Source: Roseateles violae
GTDB lineage: Bacteria; Pseudomonadota; Gammaproteobacteria; Burkholderiales; Burkholderiaceae_C
DNA: 64,000 nucleotides
Direction of reading: 5' to 3'
Assembly: GCF_030410485.1 (NCBI RefSeq)
Contig: NZ_JAUHHC010000001.1
Location: 558,001 to 622,000, forward strand
The notes beneath the pieces were generated by a model that worked only from the letters and a program-made list of their open reading frames with translations, was not told the DNA's origin and did not search any database. Positions 17,261-25,592 of this stretch are shown in pieces. The position numbers and the translations under genes are program-made. Numbering within the stretch: the stretch's first letter is position 1; the number at the start of each line of letters is the position of its first letter.

Positions 17261-19276
17261 TCAGACGGGCGACAGGCCCCGCCCGAAGCCATCCAGCCGC
17301 AGCTTTGCCTTCAGGGCCCGGAAGCGCGGCTGCTGCTGCAGGCTGCGCCAGTGGGGGTCGTCCTTCAGGTAGATCAGGCGGGTGTCGCGCTCGAGCCAGG
17401 CCCGCTCCAGCGCATCGAGGGCCGGCAGCTCCTGGCCCAGCGCGGCATGCAGGGCCGCCAGCGAGGTCGGCGGCACATAGCGCGATTGCGCCTGCTGCAG
17501 CAAGCCGTCGAGCAGCGCGCGCGCCTCCTCGCGCTGCCCGATGCCCGCCAGCCGCACACCCAGCACGGCCTTGGGACGCGAGATGTCGCCGCCCAGCTCG
17601 ACGGCCCGGCGCAGCGCCGCCAGCCCCTGGTCGTCCTGCCCGGAGGCGATGCGCAGCAGCCCCAGGGTCAGATGCGTCAGCCACAGTTGCGGGCCGAACT
17701 CCAGCGCCCGATCCAGCCTGCGGCCGGCCTCGGCCAGCCGGCCCGCGTCGAGCAGGAAGCTGGCTTCCAGCGTGTTGAAAACGGCCGACATAGGGTCGAG
17801 CTCGCGCGTCTGGCGCATATGGGCCAGGCCCTCGTCGATGCGGTCCTGCGTGAGCAGCAGCTGGGCCAGTCCAAAATGGGCGATGGCCGAGTTCGGGTTG
17901 CTGCGCAGCGCGGCGCGGAATTCGCGCTCCGCCGCCGACCAGTGGAAGTCGAACCAGTACAGGCTGAAGCCGATGCCGGCGCGCGTCTCGGCCAGGTCCG
18001 GTGCCAGCGCGAGCGCGTTCTTCAGCGCCCGGTTGGCCGGCTCGAACACGGCGCTGGGGCGGGCGTCGATCCACAGCCCGCGCCGGTGGGTCCAGGCCAG
18101 GCCGGTCCAGGCCAGCGCATAGCCCGGATCGAGGCTCAAGGCCTGGTCGAGCAGCTGCAGCGCTCTTTCGATATCGGCCAGGCGCTGGCCCTGAGCGCGC
18201 CACATCGCCGCCAGGTAGAGCTGGTAGGCCTCGGCGTTGCGGGTGCCCCCGCCCGGCGCCGCGGTGGCCGGCGCGGCCTGCACCGCCGATTGGATCAGGG
18301 GCGCCAGCGCCTGCATCAGGCGCTGCGAGATCTGGTCCTGCACATCGAAGATATTGTTGATCTTCTCGTCGAAGCTGCCGCTCCATACGGCGACGCCGTC
18401 CGCGCTGCGCAGCAGCCTGGCCGTGGCCCGCAGCTGCGCGCCGTCGCGCATCAGCGAGCCGTCGACGATCCAGTCGACATCGAGTTCGCGTGCGGCGCGC
18501 ATCGTGTCCTGCTGCGGCCCGGCATAGCGCAGCGTCGAGCCGGTGGATCTGACCACCAGCCCGGGCACCCTGGACAGACGCATGATCAAGCTGTCCGCCA
18601 TGCCCAGCTCGAGCAGCTTCTCGCGCTCCTGCTCGGCCAGCGGCTTGAACGGCAGCACCGCCAGCGTGACGCCGCGTGCCGCCTCGGCGACGACCGGCTC
18701 CCGGCGACCGAACCACCAGCCGGCACCCGCCAGCGCGGCCACCGTGCCGGCGGCAATCGGCGCGGCCAGCCATAAGCGGCGCGCCGCCGAGCTCGGCGCC
18801 GACGCGCGCCTCGCCCCCAAGCGCCGCTCCGGCCCACGCGAGGGGCCGCCGCCGGTTTCGTTCGAGGACTCTTCCAACTTCGAGCCCGTCGGTGGCTGGC
18901 CGGGCTCGACCCGCTTCAGGCGGTAGCCGACCCGGGGGATCGTCTCGATCTCGAAGCCGGTCCCGCCTATCGCGGCCGCCAGCAGCCGGATGCGCGAGAT
19001 GACACGGTTGATGGCGTTGTCGCCGACGACGCGCCCAGCCCAGCAGCGCTCGATCAGCTCATCGCGCGACACGACCCGCCCTTCGGAGTGCACCAGCACC
19101 ACCAGCACCTGCATGACGCGGCGCTCCAGGCTTCTGCGCAGCCCCGTGTCGTGCTCCACCTGCAGCGTGGACGGCTGGATCTTCAGCGTGCCCAGCCGGA
19201 AGTCGGGCTCCTGCGCCAAGTTCAGCCCGCCCTGGCGCGACGGCCATGACTGCGACAGGGCGGAGCGATCGTTCAT
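17261..19276 (-). CDS. CadC-like transmembrane regulator with winged helix, TolB-like and TPR domains
   Basis: This protein (about 671 aa) has an OmpR/PhoB-type winged helix at its N-terminus (about residues 24-120, LRRSLERRVMQVLVVLV, GDNAINRVISRIR, IPRVGYRLKRV), one transmembrane helix (about 165-190), a TolB/FlgO-like module (VTLAVLPFKPL, VDWIVDGSLMR) and TPR repeats to the end. CadC-type proteins bind DNA without phosphorylation and sense signals through the periplasmic part. The start is uncertain: 19276 (MNDRSALSQ) is used, and 19342 (MDALKHGG) is possible. A target promoter cannot be named from the sequence. Confidence 0.85.
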   Translation of the reverse strand: MNDRSALSQSWPSRQGGLNLAQEPDFRLGTLKIQPSTLQVEHDTGLRRSLERRVMQVLVVLVHSEGRVVSRDELIERCWAGRVVGDNAINRVISRIRLLAAAIGGTGFEIETIPRVGYRLKRVEPGQPPTGSKLEESSNETGGGPSRGPERRLGARRASAPSSAARRLWLAAPIAAGTVAALAGAGWWFGRREPVVAEAARGVTLAVLPFKPLAEQEREKLLELGMADSLIMRLSRVPGLVVRSTGSTLRYAGPQQDTMRAARELDVDWIVDGSLMRDGAQLRATARLLRSADGVAVWSGSFDEKINNIFDVQDQISQRLMQALAPLIQSAVQAAPATAAPGGGTRNAEAYQLYLAAMWRAQGQRLADIERALQLLDQALSLDPGYALAWTGLAWTHRRGLWIDARPSAVFEPANRALKNALALAPDLAETRAGIGFSLYWFDFHWSAAEREFRAALRSNPNSAIAHFGLAQLLLTQDRIDEGLAHMRQTRELDPMSAVFNTLEASFLLDAGRLAEAGRRLDRALEFGPQLWLTHLTLGLLRIASGQDDQGLAALRRAVELGGDISRPKAVLGVRLAGIGQREEARALLDGLLQQAQSRYVPPTSLAALHAALGQELPALDALERAWLERDTRLIYLKDDPHWRSLQQQPRFRALKAKLRLDGFGRGLSPV

Positions 19277-19418
19277 CACCAGGATTTGCGAGCGGCTGGA
19301 GAGGACCGTATCAGCGGCCCCTCCATGCTTCAACGCGTCCATCCCCAATCGATAGGAGGCGCGTTGACCCATCGCCTCCGGGCGCCGCCGGTCGCGGGCA
19401 GCCGGCGGCGCCCGCTGC

Positions 19419-19838
19419 CTAGCTTTGCCCGGAAACGCCGACCATCCAGGCGACGCCGAACTTGTCGGCCACCATGCCGAACAGCGGCGCCCAGAAGGTC
19501 TTGCCCAGCGGCATGTCGACGCGGCCGCCCCGGGCCAGCGCATCGAAGGCGCGACGCGCCTCGGCCTCGTCGGCGCAGTCCAGCGACAGCGAGAAGCCCT
19601 TGAACGATGTGTCGCCGTCGGCGCGGCCGTCCGACATCATCACCAGCGCGCCGCCGATCAGCAGCGAGGCATGCATGATCTTGTTCTCGCTGCCCGGCGG
19701 CAGCATGCCCGGTGGTGGCGGCTCGGGGCTTTCGGAGTTGCGCATCATCATCTGCAACTCCGCGCCGAGCTCGGCCTTGTAGAAATTGATCGCCTCTTCG
19801 CAGCGGCCGTTGAAGAACAGATAGGGATCGATTCGCAT
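19419..19838 (-). CDS. VOC family protein, PhnB-like
   Basis: The 139-aa protein starts MRIDPYLFFNGRCEEAINFYK and ends with KFGVAWMVGV, the pattern of the PhnB-like branch of the vicinal-oxygen-chelate superfamily. Its central loop is rich in Met and Pro (RNSESPEPPPPG). Homologues are single-domain cytoplasmic proteins that form dimers; most have no proven reaction. It lies upstream of the CadC-like gene on the same strand with a 142-bp gap, so joint transcription is possible but not supported by any signal. Confidence 0.85.
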   Translation of the reverse strand: MRIDPYLFFNGRCEEAINFYKAELGAELQMMMRNSESPEPPPPGMLPPGSENKIMHASLLIGGALVMMSDGRADGDTSFKGFSLSLDCADEAEARRAFDALARGGRVDMPLGKTFWAPLFGMVADKFGVAWMVGVSGQS

Positions 19839-19905
19839 CGCGGGCTCCTTGGATCGGAGCGACTACTGTAGTCCCGCGGCCTGCAAACCCATCCCCCTTG
19901 TTCGT

Positions 19906-20325
19906 TCAGCGCCGGTACGGATTGTCCGGACGGCGGTCCCAGCGGTCCGGCACGCCGTCGCGGTCGCGGTCCCAGCGCACCTGCTGCGGCTGGCCATGGT
20001 GATGGCCGCCGCGATGGCCGTAGCCGCCGCCGTAGTAGCCCCCGTAATTGCCGCCGTAGTAGCTGCGCACCGGCGCGCCGCCATAGACGACGACCGGGGC
20101 CGGCGGCACATAGACCGGCGCGGGCGCATAGACGACCGGCGGAGGCGGCGGAGCGTAGACCGGCGCCGGGGCAACATAGACCGGCAGCGCCGGCAGGCCG
20201 ATGCTGACCGACCAGCGCACATCGGTATGCGCCTGCGCGGCCTTGGCGCCCAGGGCACCGAACAGGACCAGGGCCGCCCCTCCCAGCAGGATGCGGGTGC
20301 GCGAGCGGTTTGCAATGGTGTTCAT
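19906..20325 (-). CDS. Small exported Pro/Tyr/Gly-rich protein
   Basis: I do not recognise a family. The 139-aa product has an Arg-rich signal peptide (cleavage near AAQAH), a Pro/Val/Ala/Tyr-rich stretch with repeated APVY(A/V)PP units (residues about 45-85), a Gly/Tyr/His-rich segment (YYGGNYGGYYGGGYGHRGGHHHG), and a C-terminal DRDRDGVPDRWDRRPDNPYRR that looks like a calcium-binding thrombospondin type-3-like unit. It is probably periplasmic or surface located. The G+C-rich repeats make homology searching unreliable. Confidence 0.8.
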   Translation of the reverse strand: MNTIANRSRTRILLGGAALVLFGALGAKAAQAHTDVRWSVSIGLPALPVYVAPAPVYAPPPPPVVYAPAPVYVPPAPVVVYGGAPVRSYYGGNYGGYYGGGYGHRGGHHHGQPQQVRWDRDRDGVPDRWDRRPDNPYRR

Positions 20326-20416
20326 GCGAGCCTCCTTCGAACGGGCTGTGGATGTACAACGCAGCGCCCGCCGCGCCGGCCTACCGCCGGCATGTAAAGG
20401 AATGCTTCCGGCCCGT

Positions 20417-21652
20417 TCACCCTTTGATGCAGACCACCTGCTTGAGCGTGTGCACGATGTCCACCAGCTCCGCCTGGGCGGCCATCACGGCGTCGATGTC
20501 CTTGTAGGCGGCCGGCGTCTCGTCGAGCACGTCCTTGTCCTTGCGGCATTCGACGCCCTCGGTTGCCGCGCGGTGCTGGGCCAGCGTGAAGCTGCGCTTG
20601 GCGTCGCCCCGGCTCATCACCCGGCCGGCGCCGTGCGAGCAGCTCTCGAAGCTGTCCGCGTGGCCCTTGCCGCGCACGATATAGCTGCGCGCGCCCATGC
20701 TGCCGGGGATGATGCCCAGCTGGCCGGCCTTGGCGCTGACGGCGCCCTTGCGGGTGACGTAGACCTCCTCGCCGAAATGGCGCTCCTTCTGCACATAGTT
20801 GTGGTGGCAGTTGACCGCCTCGATATGCGACTGGAAGTTCTTGTGGATCACCGTCTTGGCCGCCTCGATGACGCGGCGCATCATCACCTCGCGGTTCAGC
20901 GCGGCGAACTTCTGCGCCCAGCCGACCGCGCGCACATAGTCGCCGAAGTAGCGCGCGCCTTCCTCGAAGTAGGCCAGGTCGCGGTCCGGCAGCTTGGCGT
21001 TGTTGCGCAGCGCGTCCTGCTTGGCCAGCTCGATGAACATGGTGCCGATCGCATTGCCGACGCCGCGCGAACCCGAGTGCAGCATGAACCAGACCGCACC
21101 CTGCTCGTCCAGGCAGACCTCGATGAAGTGGTTGCCCGAGCCCAGCGTACCGAGATGGTTCAGGTGGTTGGTCTTGGCCAGCTTGGGGTAGTCGCGGCAC
21201 AGTTCCTTGAACTCGGGCTCCAGCTGCGCCCAGGCGGTGTTCACCGCGCCGGGCGTCTTCTGCCAGGCGCCGGGATCGCGCGCACCGGGCGAGCGGCCAT
21301 GCGGCACCGCGCGCTCGATCGCGGCGCGCAGCGGCGCCAGGTTGTCGGGCAGGTCCTCGGCACGCAGCGTCGTCTTGGCGGCCATCATGCCGCAGCCGAT
21401 GTCGACGCCGACCGCCGCCGGGATGATGGCGCGCAGCGTCGGGATCACCGAACCGACCGTCGCGCCTATGCCCAGATGAACGTCCGGCATCGCGGCGATG
21501 TGCTTGAACACGATGGGCAGGCGCGCGGCATTGGCCAGCTGGCGCTTGGCCGCCTCCTCGACCGGCACGCCCCGTGTCCACATCTTGATCGGCACCCCGC
21601 CGGGGACGGTTTCGGTCAGGTGCCGGGCCTCCTCGCTGTTCATCATGTTCAT
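20417..21652 (-). CDS. rtcB: RNA-splicing ligase RtcB
   Basis: The 411-aa protein follows E. coli RtcB closely: MWTRGVPVEEAA near the start, AAMPDVHLG, GVDIGCGM (manganese-binding Cys), LGSGNHFIEV, LHSGSRGVGNAIG and CSHGAGRVMSR with the His that is guanylylated. RtcB joins RNA 2',3'-cyclic-phosphate or 3'-phosphate ends to 5'-OH ends using GTP, in tRNA repair and RNA healing. ATG at 21652 follows AAGGAGAAGAATC. No RtcA cyclase or RtcR regulator lies next to it. An unusual structured region lies upstream (21830-21986), in the position where Y-RNA-like genes occur in some rtc operons. Confidence 0.96.
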   Translation of the reverse strand: MNMMNSEEARHLTETVPGGVPIKMWTRGVPVEEAAKRQLANAARLPIVFKHIAAMPDVHLGIGATVGSVIPTLRAIIPAAVGVDIGCGMMAAKTTLRAEDLPDNLAPLRAAIERAVPHGRSPGARDPGAWQKTPGAVNTAWAQLEPEFKELCRDYPKLAKTNHLNHLGTLGSGNHFIEVCLDEQGAVWFMLHSGSRGVGNAIGTMFIELAKQDALRNNAKLPDRDLAYFEEGARYFGDYVRAVGWAQKFAALNREVMMRRVIEAAKTVIHKNFQSHIEAVNCHHNYVQKERHFGEEVYVTRKGAVSAKAGQLGIIPGSMGARSYIVRGKGHADSFESCSHGAGRVMSRGDAKRSFTLAQHRAATEGVECRKDKDVLDETPAAYKDIDAVMAAQAELVDIVHTLKQVVCIKG

Positions 21653-21829
21653 GATTCTTCTCCTTGTTTGCTTGTTCTCGGAAGCGCCGGCTTTCCGGCC
21701 GGCGGGCATTCCGCATTCCGTGTTCGCGGCCGGGCGCGCAAATAGATGCCGGTCACGGGTTCCGGCGCCGCCCAATCCTTGCGGCCGGTTTGCGTCCCGC
21801 GAGGCCTGAGCTCGACGCGGGACTTCTGA

Positions 21830-21986
21830 CCGACTTCGGCTGTGCCCAAGCGCGACCCTCCCGTCGGAGGCGGTGTGTCGCTGCACGTGGGGCTGGCCCA
21901 TTGCGATCGGCCCCGCGCACATCCCGTGCCGCCAACACCAAGACTTTCAGTGCGGCAACGGAGTGCAAGGACACAGCCGAAGTCGG
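21830..21986 (-). ncRNA. Candidate structured RNA or leader upstream of rtcB
   Basis: CCGACTTCGGCTGTG (21830-21844) is perfectly complementary to CACAGCCGAAGTCGG (21972-21986), so a 157-nt transcript would close with a 15-bp terminal stem. A second dyad, GTCCCGCG with CGCGGGAC, lies between this and rtcB, and GCCGGC-CGGAAA-GCCGGC lies near the rtcB ribosome-binding site. The rest of 21653-22020 has no convincing reading frame. A stem closed by the RNA ends recalls bacterial Y RNAs next to rtcBA, but no tRNA-like T-loop or Rsr gene was found. Strand and function are inferred. Confidence 0.35.
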
Positions 21987-22020
21987 ACGACGATGTACTG
22001 CTGCCAGGCGCCAAGACGCG

Positions 22021-22064
22021 CCGAAAAGCAAGAGGCCCGGATCCTTTGCAGAATCCGGGCCTCT
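22021..22064 (-). terminator. Rho-independent terminator of the 46-codon gene
   Basis: AGAGGCCCGGAT (22031-22042) pairs with ATCCGGGCCTCT (22053-22064) as a perfect 12-bp stem. On the minus strand it is followed by TTGCTTTTC. It lies 25 bp after the stop of the small minus-strand frame and upstream of the rtcB leader region. Confidence 0.75.
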
Positions 22065-22088
22065 GTGGAACAGAGCTGGGAGGCGCGC

Positions 22089-22229
22089 CTACACGAAGGC
22101 GTGATCCTCTCCCGGATGACTGGGGGCCGAGCCCGCCAGCGGTGTCAAGGCGATGGCAGCAGCGCACATGAACGCCGGCAGACCCGTACGGGACTCCTGC
22201 TTGGCGTTGATGAGGCTGGCGCTGTTCAC
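22089..22229 (-). CDS. Small protein of 46 aa, function unknown
   Basis: This short GTG-started frame is supported by signals on both sides: a good sigma-70 promoter about 67-95 bp upstream (22296-22324), AAAGG 7 nt before the GTG at 22229, and a strong T-tailed terminator just after the stop. The peptide has a polar N-terminus (VNSASLINAKQESRTG), a hydrophobic middle (LPAFMCAAAIALTPLAG with one Cys) and the tail SAPSHPGEDHAFV. It could be a small membrane protein, a secreted signal peptide or a peptide precursor; no modification or export gene is adjacent. It is divergent from an HTH gene. If translation does not occur, the transcript could be an sRNA of about 270 nt. Confidence 0.55.
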   Translation of the reverse strand: MNSASLINAKQESRTGLPAFMCAAAIALTPLAGSAPSHPGEDHAFV

Positions 22230-22295
22230 GATGAAACCTTTCTGTTGGATGGGGCCACTCGACAAGGTCGGGCAGCGCGTTGAACGATGGGGCAC

Positions 22296-22324
22296 ACTGT
22301 AAATAGTCTTTACTTCATCGTCAA
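22296..22324 (-). promoter_or_regulatory. Sigma-70 promoter of the 46-codon gene
   Basis: On the minus strand TTGACG (22324-22319) and TACAGT (22301-22296) are spaced by 17 nt in an unusually A+T-rich stretch. Transcription should begin near 22289, giving a 60-nt leader before the GTG at 22229. It is among the clearest promoters in the window. Confidence 0.7.
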
Positions 22325-22373
22325 GCGCTTGCGACAATCGCGCTCGAATCCGCTGTTGTTGTTTTGCATCGCC

Positions 22374-22757
22374 TTGGCCAATATCACCCTTCTCCGAAGA
22401 CAGAACGCGCTGGCGCTGTTCCAGGCCTATGCCGAGCGCGCGCTGGCCGCGGGTGCGCCGCCCAAGGGCCTCGAGCAGGCCTTCGCCGCCAGCCTGCAGA
22501 TCTCGCCCAGCATGTGGAGCCAGATCAAGTCCGCCCGCCCGATCGGCGACAAGCTGGCGCGCCAGATCGAAAGCCATGGCGGCAAGCCCGTCGGCTGGCT
22601 GGACGAGGCGCGCGCCGGCGCCGTGGCCGAGCTGCCCAATGCCGCCGAGCGCGCCTTCATGGAGCTGGCGCTGGCCGCCTGGCGGGCCAGCAAATCGCCC
22701 GCCCGCAAGGCGCTGCGCGAGCAGCTGCGCGGCATCGCGGGCTTGGCCACCGGCTGA
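22374..22757 (+). CDS. Small HTH DNA-binding protein, Cro/CI-like
   Basis: The 127-aa product carries a Cro/CI-type core (ISPSMWSQIKSARPIGDKLARQIE, followed by KPVGWLD), as in phage-type repressors, but lacks their C-terminal peptidase domain. The open frame reaches an ATG at 22287, but that lies within the opposite promoter and has no ribosome-binding site. The TTG at 22374 gives the better N-terminus ANITLLRRQNALALFQ; the start is uncertain. It is divergent from the 46-codon gene, whose promoter it could regulate. It is followed 138 bp later by ccmA, with which no functional link is evident. Confidence 0.7.
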   Translation: MANITLLRRQNALALFQAYAERALAAGAPPKGLEQAFAASLQISPSMWSQIKSARPIGDKLARQIESHGGKPVGWLDEARAGAVAELPNAAERAFMELALAAWRASKSPARKALREQLRGIAGLATG

Positions 22758-22895
22758 GCGCAGGGCCGGGTGTTGCGGCCGGCGCCCGGCGCCGGTTGCT
22801 GCGGGCACGGCCGGCCCGTAGACTCATCCCATCGTCGCCGGCCGCCTGAGCCGCCCTGAGATGAACGCAAGACACGAGCAGCCGCACCCAATCCC

Positions 22896-23516
22896 ATGCT
22901 GAGCGCGCAATCGCTGGCCTGCCGACGCGGCCGGCGCCTCTTGTTCCGCGGCCTCGAGCTGCGCCTGAGCCCTGGCAGCATCCACTGCCTGCGCGGCCCG
23001 AACGGCGGCGGCAAGACCAGCCTGCTGCGCATCCTGGCCGGCCTGTCGCGGCCGGCCGAGGGTCAGGTCTTGTGGAACGATGCGCCGCTCGATGCGCGCT
23101 CGCGCGCCGGCATCGTCTATATCGGACACGCGAACGCGCTGAAGGACGATCTGAGCCTCGGCGAGGCGCTGGACTTTCTCGGCCGGCTGGGCGGGCAGGG
23201 CGGCGACTGCGAAGGCGCGCTGGCCCGTCTCGGCCTGGCCTCGCGCCGGCAGGCGCCGGTGCGCACCCTGTCGCAGGGCCAGCGGCGGCGCGGCGCGCTG
23301 GCGCGGCTGGCGCTCGACGAGGGCGGCAGCGCGGCGCGCTGCTGGCTGCTCGACGAACCCTATGAGGCGCTCGATGCGGCCAGCGCCGCCGCGCTGTCGG
23401 CGCTGATCGAGGCGCATGCGGCGCGCGGCGGCGCGGTGCTGCTGGCCAGCCACCAGCCGCTGACGCTGGCCGGCGCCCGCGAGATCGATCTGCAGCGCTG
23501 GAGCGCGCTCGCATGA
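22896..23516 (+). CDS. ccmA: Cytochrome c biogenesis ATP-binding protein CcmA
   Basis: This 206-aa ABC ATPase works with CcmB, CcmC and CcmD to release holo-CcmE from the membrane in system I cytochrome c maturation. It has the Walker A motif RGPNGGGKTSL (about residues 34-44), the signature LSQGQRRRGALARL and Walker B CWLLDEPYEALD. Its length is normal for CcmA. It heads a tightly packed operon ccmABCDEFGHI running to 29426, with 4-bp ATGA overlaps at several junctions, including the one with ccmB. Confidence 0.96.
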   Translation: MLSAQSLACRRGRRLLFRGLELRLSPGSIHCLRGPNGGGKTSLLRILAGLSRPAEGQVLWNDAPLDARSRAGIVYIGHANALKDDLSLGEALDFLGRLGGQGGDCEGALARLGLASRRQAPVRTLSQGQRRRGALARLALDEGGSAARCWLLDEPYEALDAASAAALSALIEAHAARGGAVLLASHQPLTLAGAREIDLQRWSALA

Positions 23517-24193
23517 GCGGCAGCGGCATGGGCATGCTGCTGGCCGTGGCGCGGCGCGATCTGCGCCTGGCCGGGCGGCGCCGCGCCGAGGCGCTGCTGC
23601 CGCTGGGCTTCTTCATCGTCGCCGCCGGCCTGTTCCCGCTCGGCGTCGGGCCGGAGCCGCAGACCCTGCGCCAGATCGCACCGGGCCTGCTGTGGGTCTG
23701 CGCGCTGCTGGCGGCGCTGCTGGCAGTGACGCCGATGTTCGCCGGCGACCACCAGGACGGCTCGCTGGAGCAGATGCTGCTGTCGCCGCAGCCCCTGGTG
23801 TCCATCGTGCTGGGCAAGGTGCTGGCGAACTGGCTGACGACCGGCCTGCCCCTGCTGCTGCTGGCACCGCTGCTGGGCCTGATGTTCGGTCTGCCGGGGC
23901 CGGCGATCGCGACCCTGCTGGCCTCGCTGCTGCTCGGCACGCCGGTGCTGAGCCTGCTGGGCGCGGTCGGCGCCGCGCTGACCCTGGGCCTGCGCAGCGG
24001 CGCGGCGCTGCTGTTCCTGCTGGTGCTGCCGCTGACGGTGCCGGCGCTGATCTTCGGCAGCGCGGCCGTCGCCGCGGCCGATGCCGGCCTGTCGCCGCGG
24101 CCGCACCTGTCGCTGCTGGGCGCCTTGCTGATCGTCACCGCGCTGGGCGCGCCCTGGGCGACGGCGGCGGCGCTGCGCATCTCGCTGGATTGA
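23513..24193 (+). CDS. ccmB: Heme exporter/ABC permease CcmB
   Basis: The 226-aa membrane protein has six hydrophobic segments, and the conserved N-terminal ARRDLRLAGRRR and FAGDHQDGSLEQMLLSP identify CcmB. It is the permease-like partner of CcmA in the CcmABCD complex. Its ATG overlaps the ccmA stop by 4 bp, which suggests translational coupling. The closing segment (ALRISLD) is 7 bp before ccmC. Confidence 0.95.
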   Translation: MSGSGMGMLLAVARRDLRLAGRRRAEALLPLGFFIVAAGLFPLGVGPEPQTLRQIAPGLLWVCALLAALLAVTPMFAGDHQDGSLEQMLLSPQPLVSIVLGKVLANWLTTGLPLLLLAPLLGLMFGLPGPAIATLLASLLLGTPVLSLLGAVGAALTLGLRSGAALLFLLVLPLTVPALIFGSAAVAAADAGLSPRPHLSLLGALLIVTALGAPWATAAALRISLD

Positions 24194-24200
24194 GCCCGCC

Positions 24201-24968
24201 ATGCAGACGATCAGCACCCAAGCCCCGCTGCGCTGGACCCGGCTGGCCGCGCCGGCGCGCTTTTACGCCTTCGCCGGTGCGGCCGCGCCCTGGTGCTGGG
24301 CGCTGGCGCTGCTGACCGGCCTGGCGGGCCTGTACATCGGCTTCTTCGTCGCGCCGACCGACTACCAGCAGGGCGAGTCCTACCGCATCATCTTCATCCA
24401 TGTGCCGGCCGCCTGGATGTCGATGCTGATCTATCTGGTGCTGGCCTTCTGGGCCGCCTGCGGCTGGATGCTGAAGGCGCGCATGGCGGCCATGTATGCG
24501 CGCGCGCTGGCCCCGACCGGCGCGCTGTTCACCTTCATCGCGCTGTGGACCGGCGCGCTGTGGGGCCGGCCGACCTGGGGCACCTGGTGGGTCTGGGACG
24601 CGCGGCTGACCTCCGAGCTGATCCTGCTGCTGCTCTACCTGGGCTATATCGCGCTGACCGAGGCGATCGACGACGCGCGCCGCGCCGCCGATGCCGGCGC
24701 CCTGCTGGCGCTGATCGGGGTGGTCAACATCCCCATCATCTATTTCTCGGTGCGCTGGTGGAACACCTTGCACCAGGGCGCGACAATCAGTTTCAGCGCG
24801 GCGCCGAAGATGGCCGGCACGATGCTGACGGCGATGCTGCTGATGACCCTGAGCTTCTGGGCCTACAGCTTCGCCGTCGCCTTCACCCGGGCGCGCGCGA
24901 TCGTGCTCGAGCAGGAAGGCGACAGCCATTGGGCGCAGGCGCTGCGCGGCGAGACGGGCAGGAGGTGA
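24201..24968 (+). CDS. ccmC: Heme-handling membrane protein CcmC
   Basis: The 255-aa protein has about six transmembrane helices and the periplasmic WWD domain WGTWWVWDARLTSEL. CcmC presents heme to CcmE and binds it between the WWD segment and two flanking His residues. The IIFIHVPAAWMS segment near residue 70 carries the first expected His ligand, and WWNTLHQGATIS the second. The gene lies between ccmB and the short ccmD without a regulatory gap. Confidence 0.96.
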   Translation: MQTISTQAPLRWTRLAAPARFYAFAGAAAPWCWALALLTGLAGLYIGFFVAPTDYQQGESYRIIFIHVPAAWMSMLIYLVLAFWAACGWMLKARMAAMYARALAPTGALFTFIALWTGALWGRPTWGTWWVWDARLTSELILLLLYLGYIALTEAIDDARRAADAGALLALIGVVNIPIIYFSVRWWNTLHQGATISFSAAPKMAGTMLTAMLLMTLSFWAYSFAVAFTRARAIVLEQEGDSHWAQALRGETGRR

Positions 24969-24975
24969 TGACGCA

Positions 24976-25152
24976 ATGAACTGGCGATCGCTGGACGACT
25001 TCCTCGCGATGGGCGGCTACGGCCTCTATGTCTGGGGCTCCTACGGCGTCACGCTGGCGGCCCTGGCGGTCGAGGCCTGGCGCGTGCGGCAGCGGCTGCG
25101 CACCGCCCGCGCGGGCCTGGCCGATTTCGAGGACGAGGAGGCGCCGCGATGA
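24976..25152 (+). CDS. ccmD: Heme exporter protein CcmD
   Basis: This 58-aa protein is too short for ordinary gene tracks but fits CcmD: one transmembrane helix ([13 protein letters not shown]) after the conserved start [23 protein letters not shown], then a basic/acidic cytoplasmic tail. CcmD stabilises the CcmABC complex and helps release holo-CcmE. AGGAGGTGATGACGCA precedes the ATG, and its stop overlaps the ccmE start by 4 bp. Confidence 0.93.
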   Translation: MNWRSLDDFLAMGGYGLYVWGSYGVTLAALAVEAWRVRQRLRTARAGLADFEDEEAPR

Positions 25153-25592
25153 CGCCGCGCCGGCGCCGCGCGCTGATCGTGCTGGCTGCGCTGGGCGCGC
25201 TGGGCGTCGCTAGCGCGCTGGTGCTGAACGCCTTCAACAGCAATCTGGTCTTCTTCTACACGCCCAGCCAGGTGGCCGCGCGCGAGGCGCCGGCCGGGCG
25301 CTCCTTCCGCATCGGCGGCCTGGTGCAGCAAGGCAGCCTGCAGCGCGAGGGCGTGACGGTGCGCTTCCTGGTCACCGATATGGCGCGCACGGTGCCGGTG
25401 CGCTACGAGGGCATCCTGCCGGATCTGTTCCGCGAGGGCCGCGGCGTCGTCGCCCAGGGCCAGCTCGGCAGCGACGGCGTGTTCGCCGCGCGCGAGGTGC
25501 TGGCCAAGCACGACGAGAACTACATGCCGCCCGAGGCGGCCGAGGCCTTGCGTCAGGCGGGCCGCGCGGGCAAGGAGGGAACGAAGCCATGA
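25149..25592 (+). CDS. ccmE: Periplasmic heme chaperone CcmE
   Basis: The 147-aa protein has an N-terminal membrane anchor (about residues 8-27) and an OB-fold domain. The heme-binding His is His121 in [12 protein letters not shown], with the conserved Tyr125 four residues on. CcmE takes heme from CcmC and passes it to CcmF. It overlaps both ccmD and ccmF by 4 bp. The tail after the His motif is short and Lys/Gly-rich, as is usual. Confidence 0.97.
   Translation: MTPRRRRALIVLAALGALGVASALVLNAFNSNLVFFYTPSQVAAREAPAGRSFRIGGLVQQGSLQREGVTVRFLVTDMARTVPVRYEGILPDLFREGRGVVAQGQLGSDGVFAAREVLAKHDENYMPPEAAEALRQAGRAGKEGTKP

Noticed and set aside
21950-21976. A sigma-54-like TTGCAC-N4-TTGC on the minus strand upstream of rtcB
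   Set aside because: The GG/GC spacing is one base too short and only one G is present at -24. No RtcR gene is nearby in the window.
22287-22757. The ATG at 22287 as the start of the HTH protein
   Set aside because: It lies inside the opposite promoter, has no ribosome-binding site and adds 29 residues with no family character. The TTG at 22374 is preferred but unproven.
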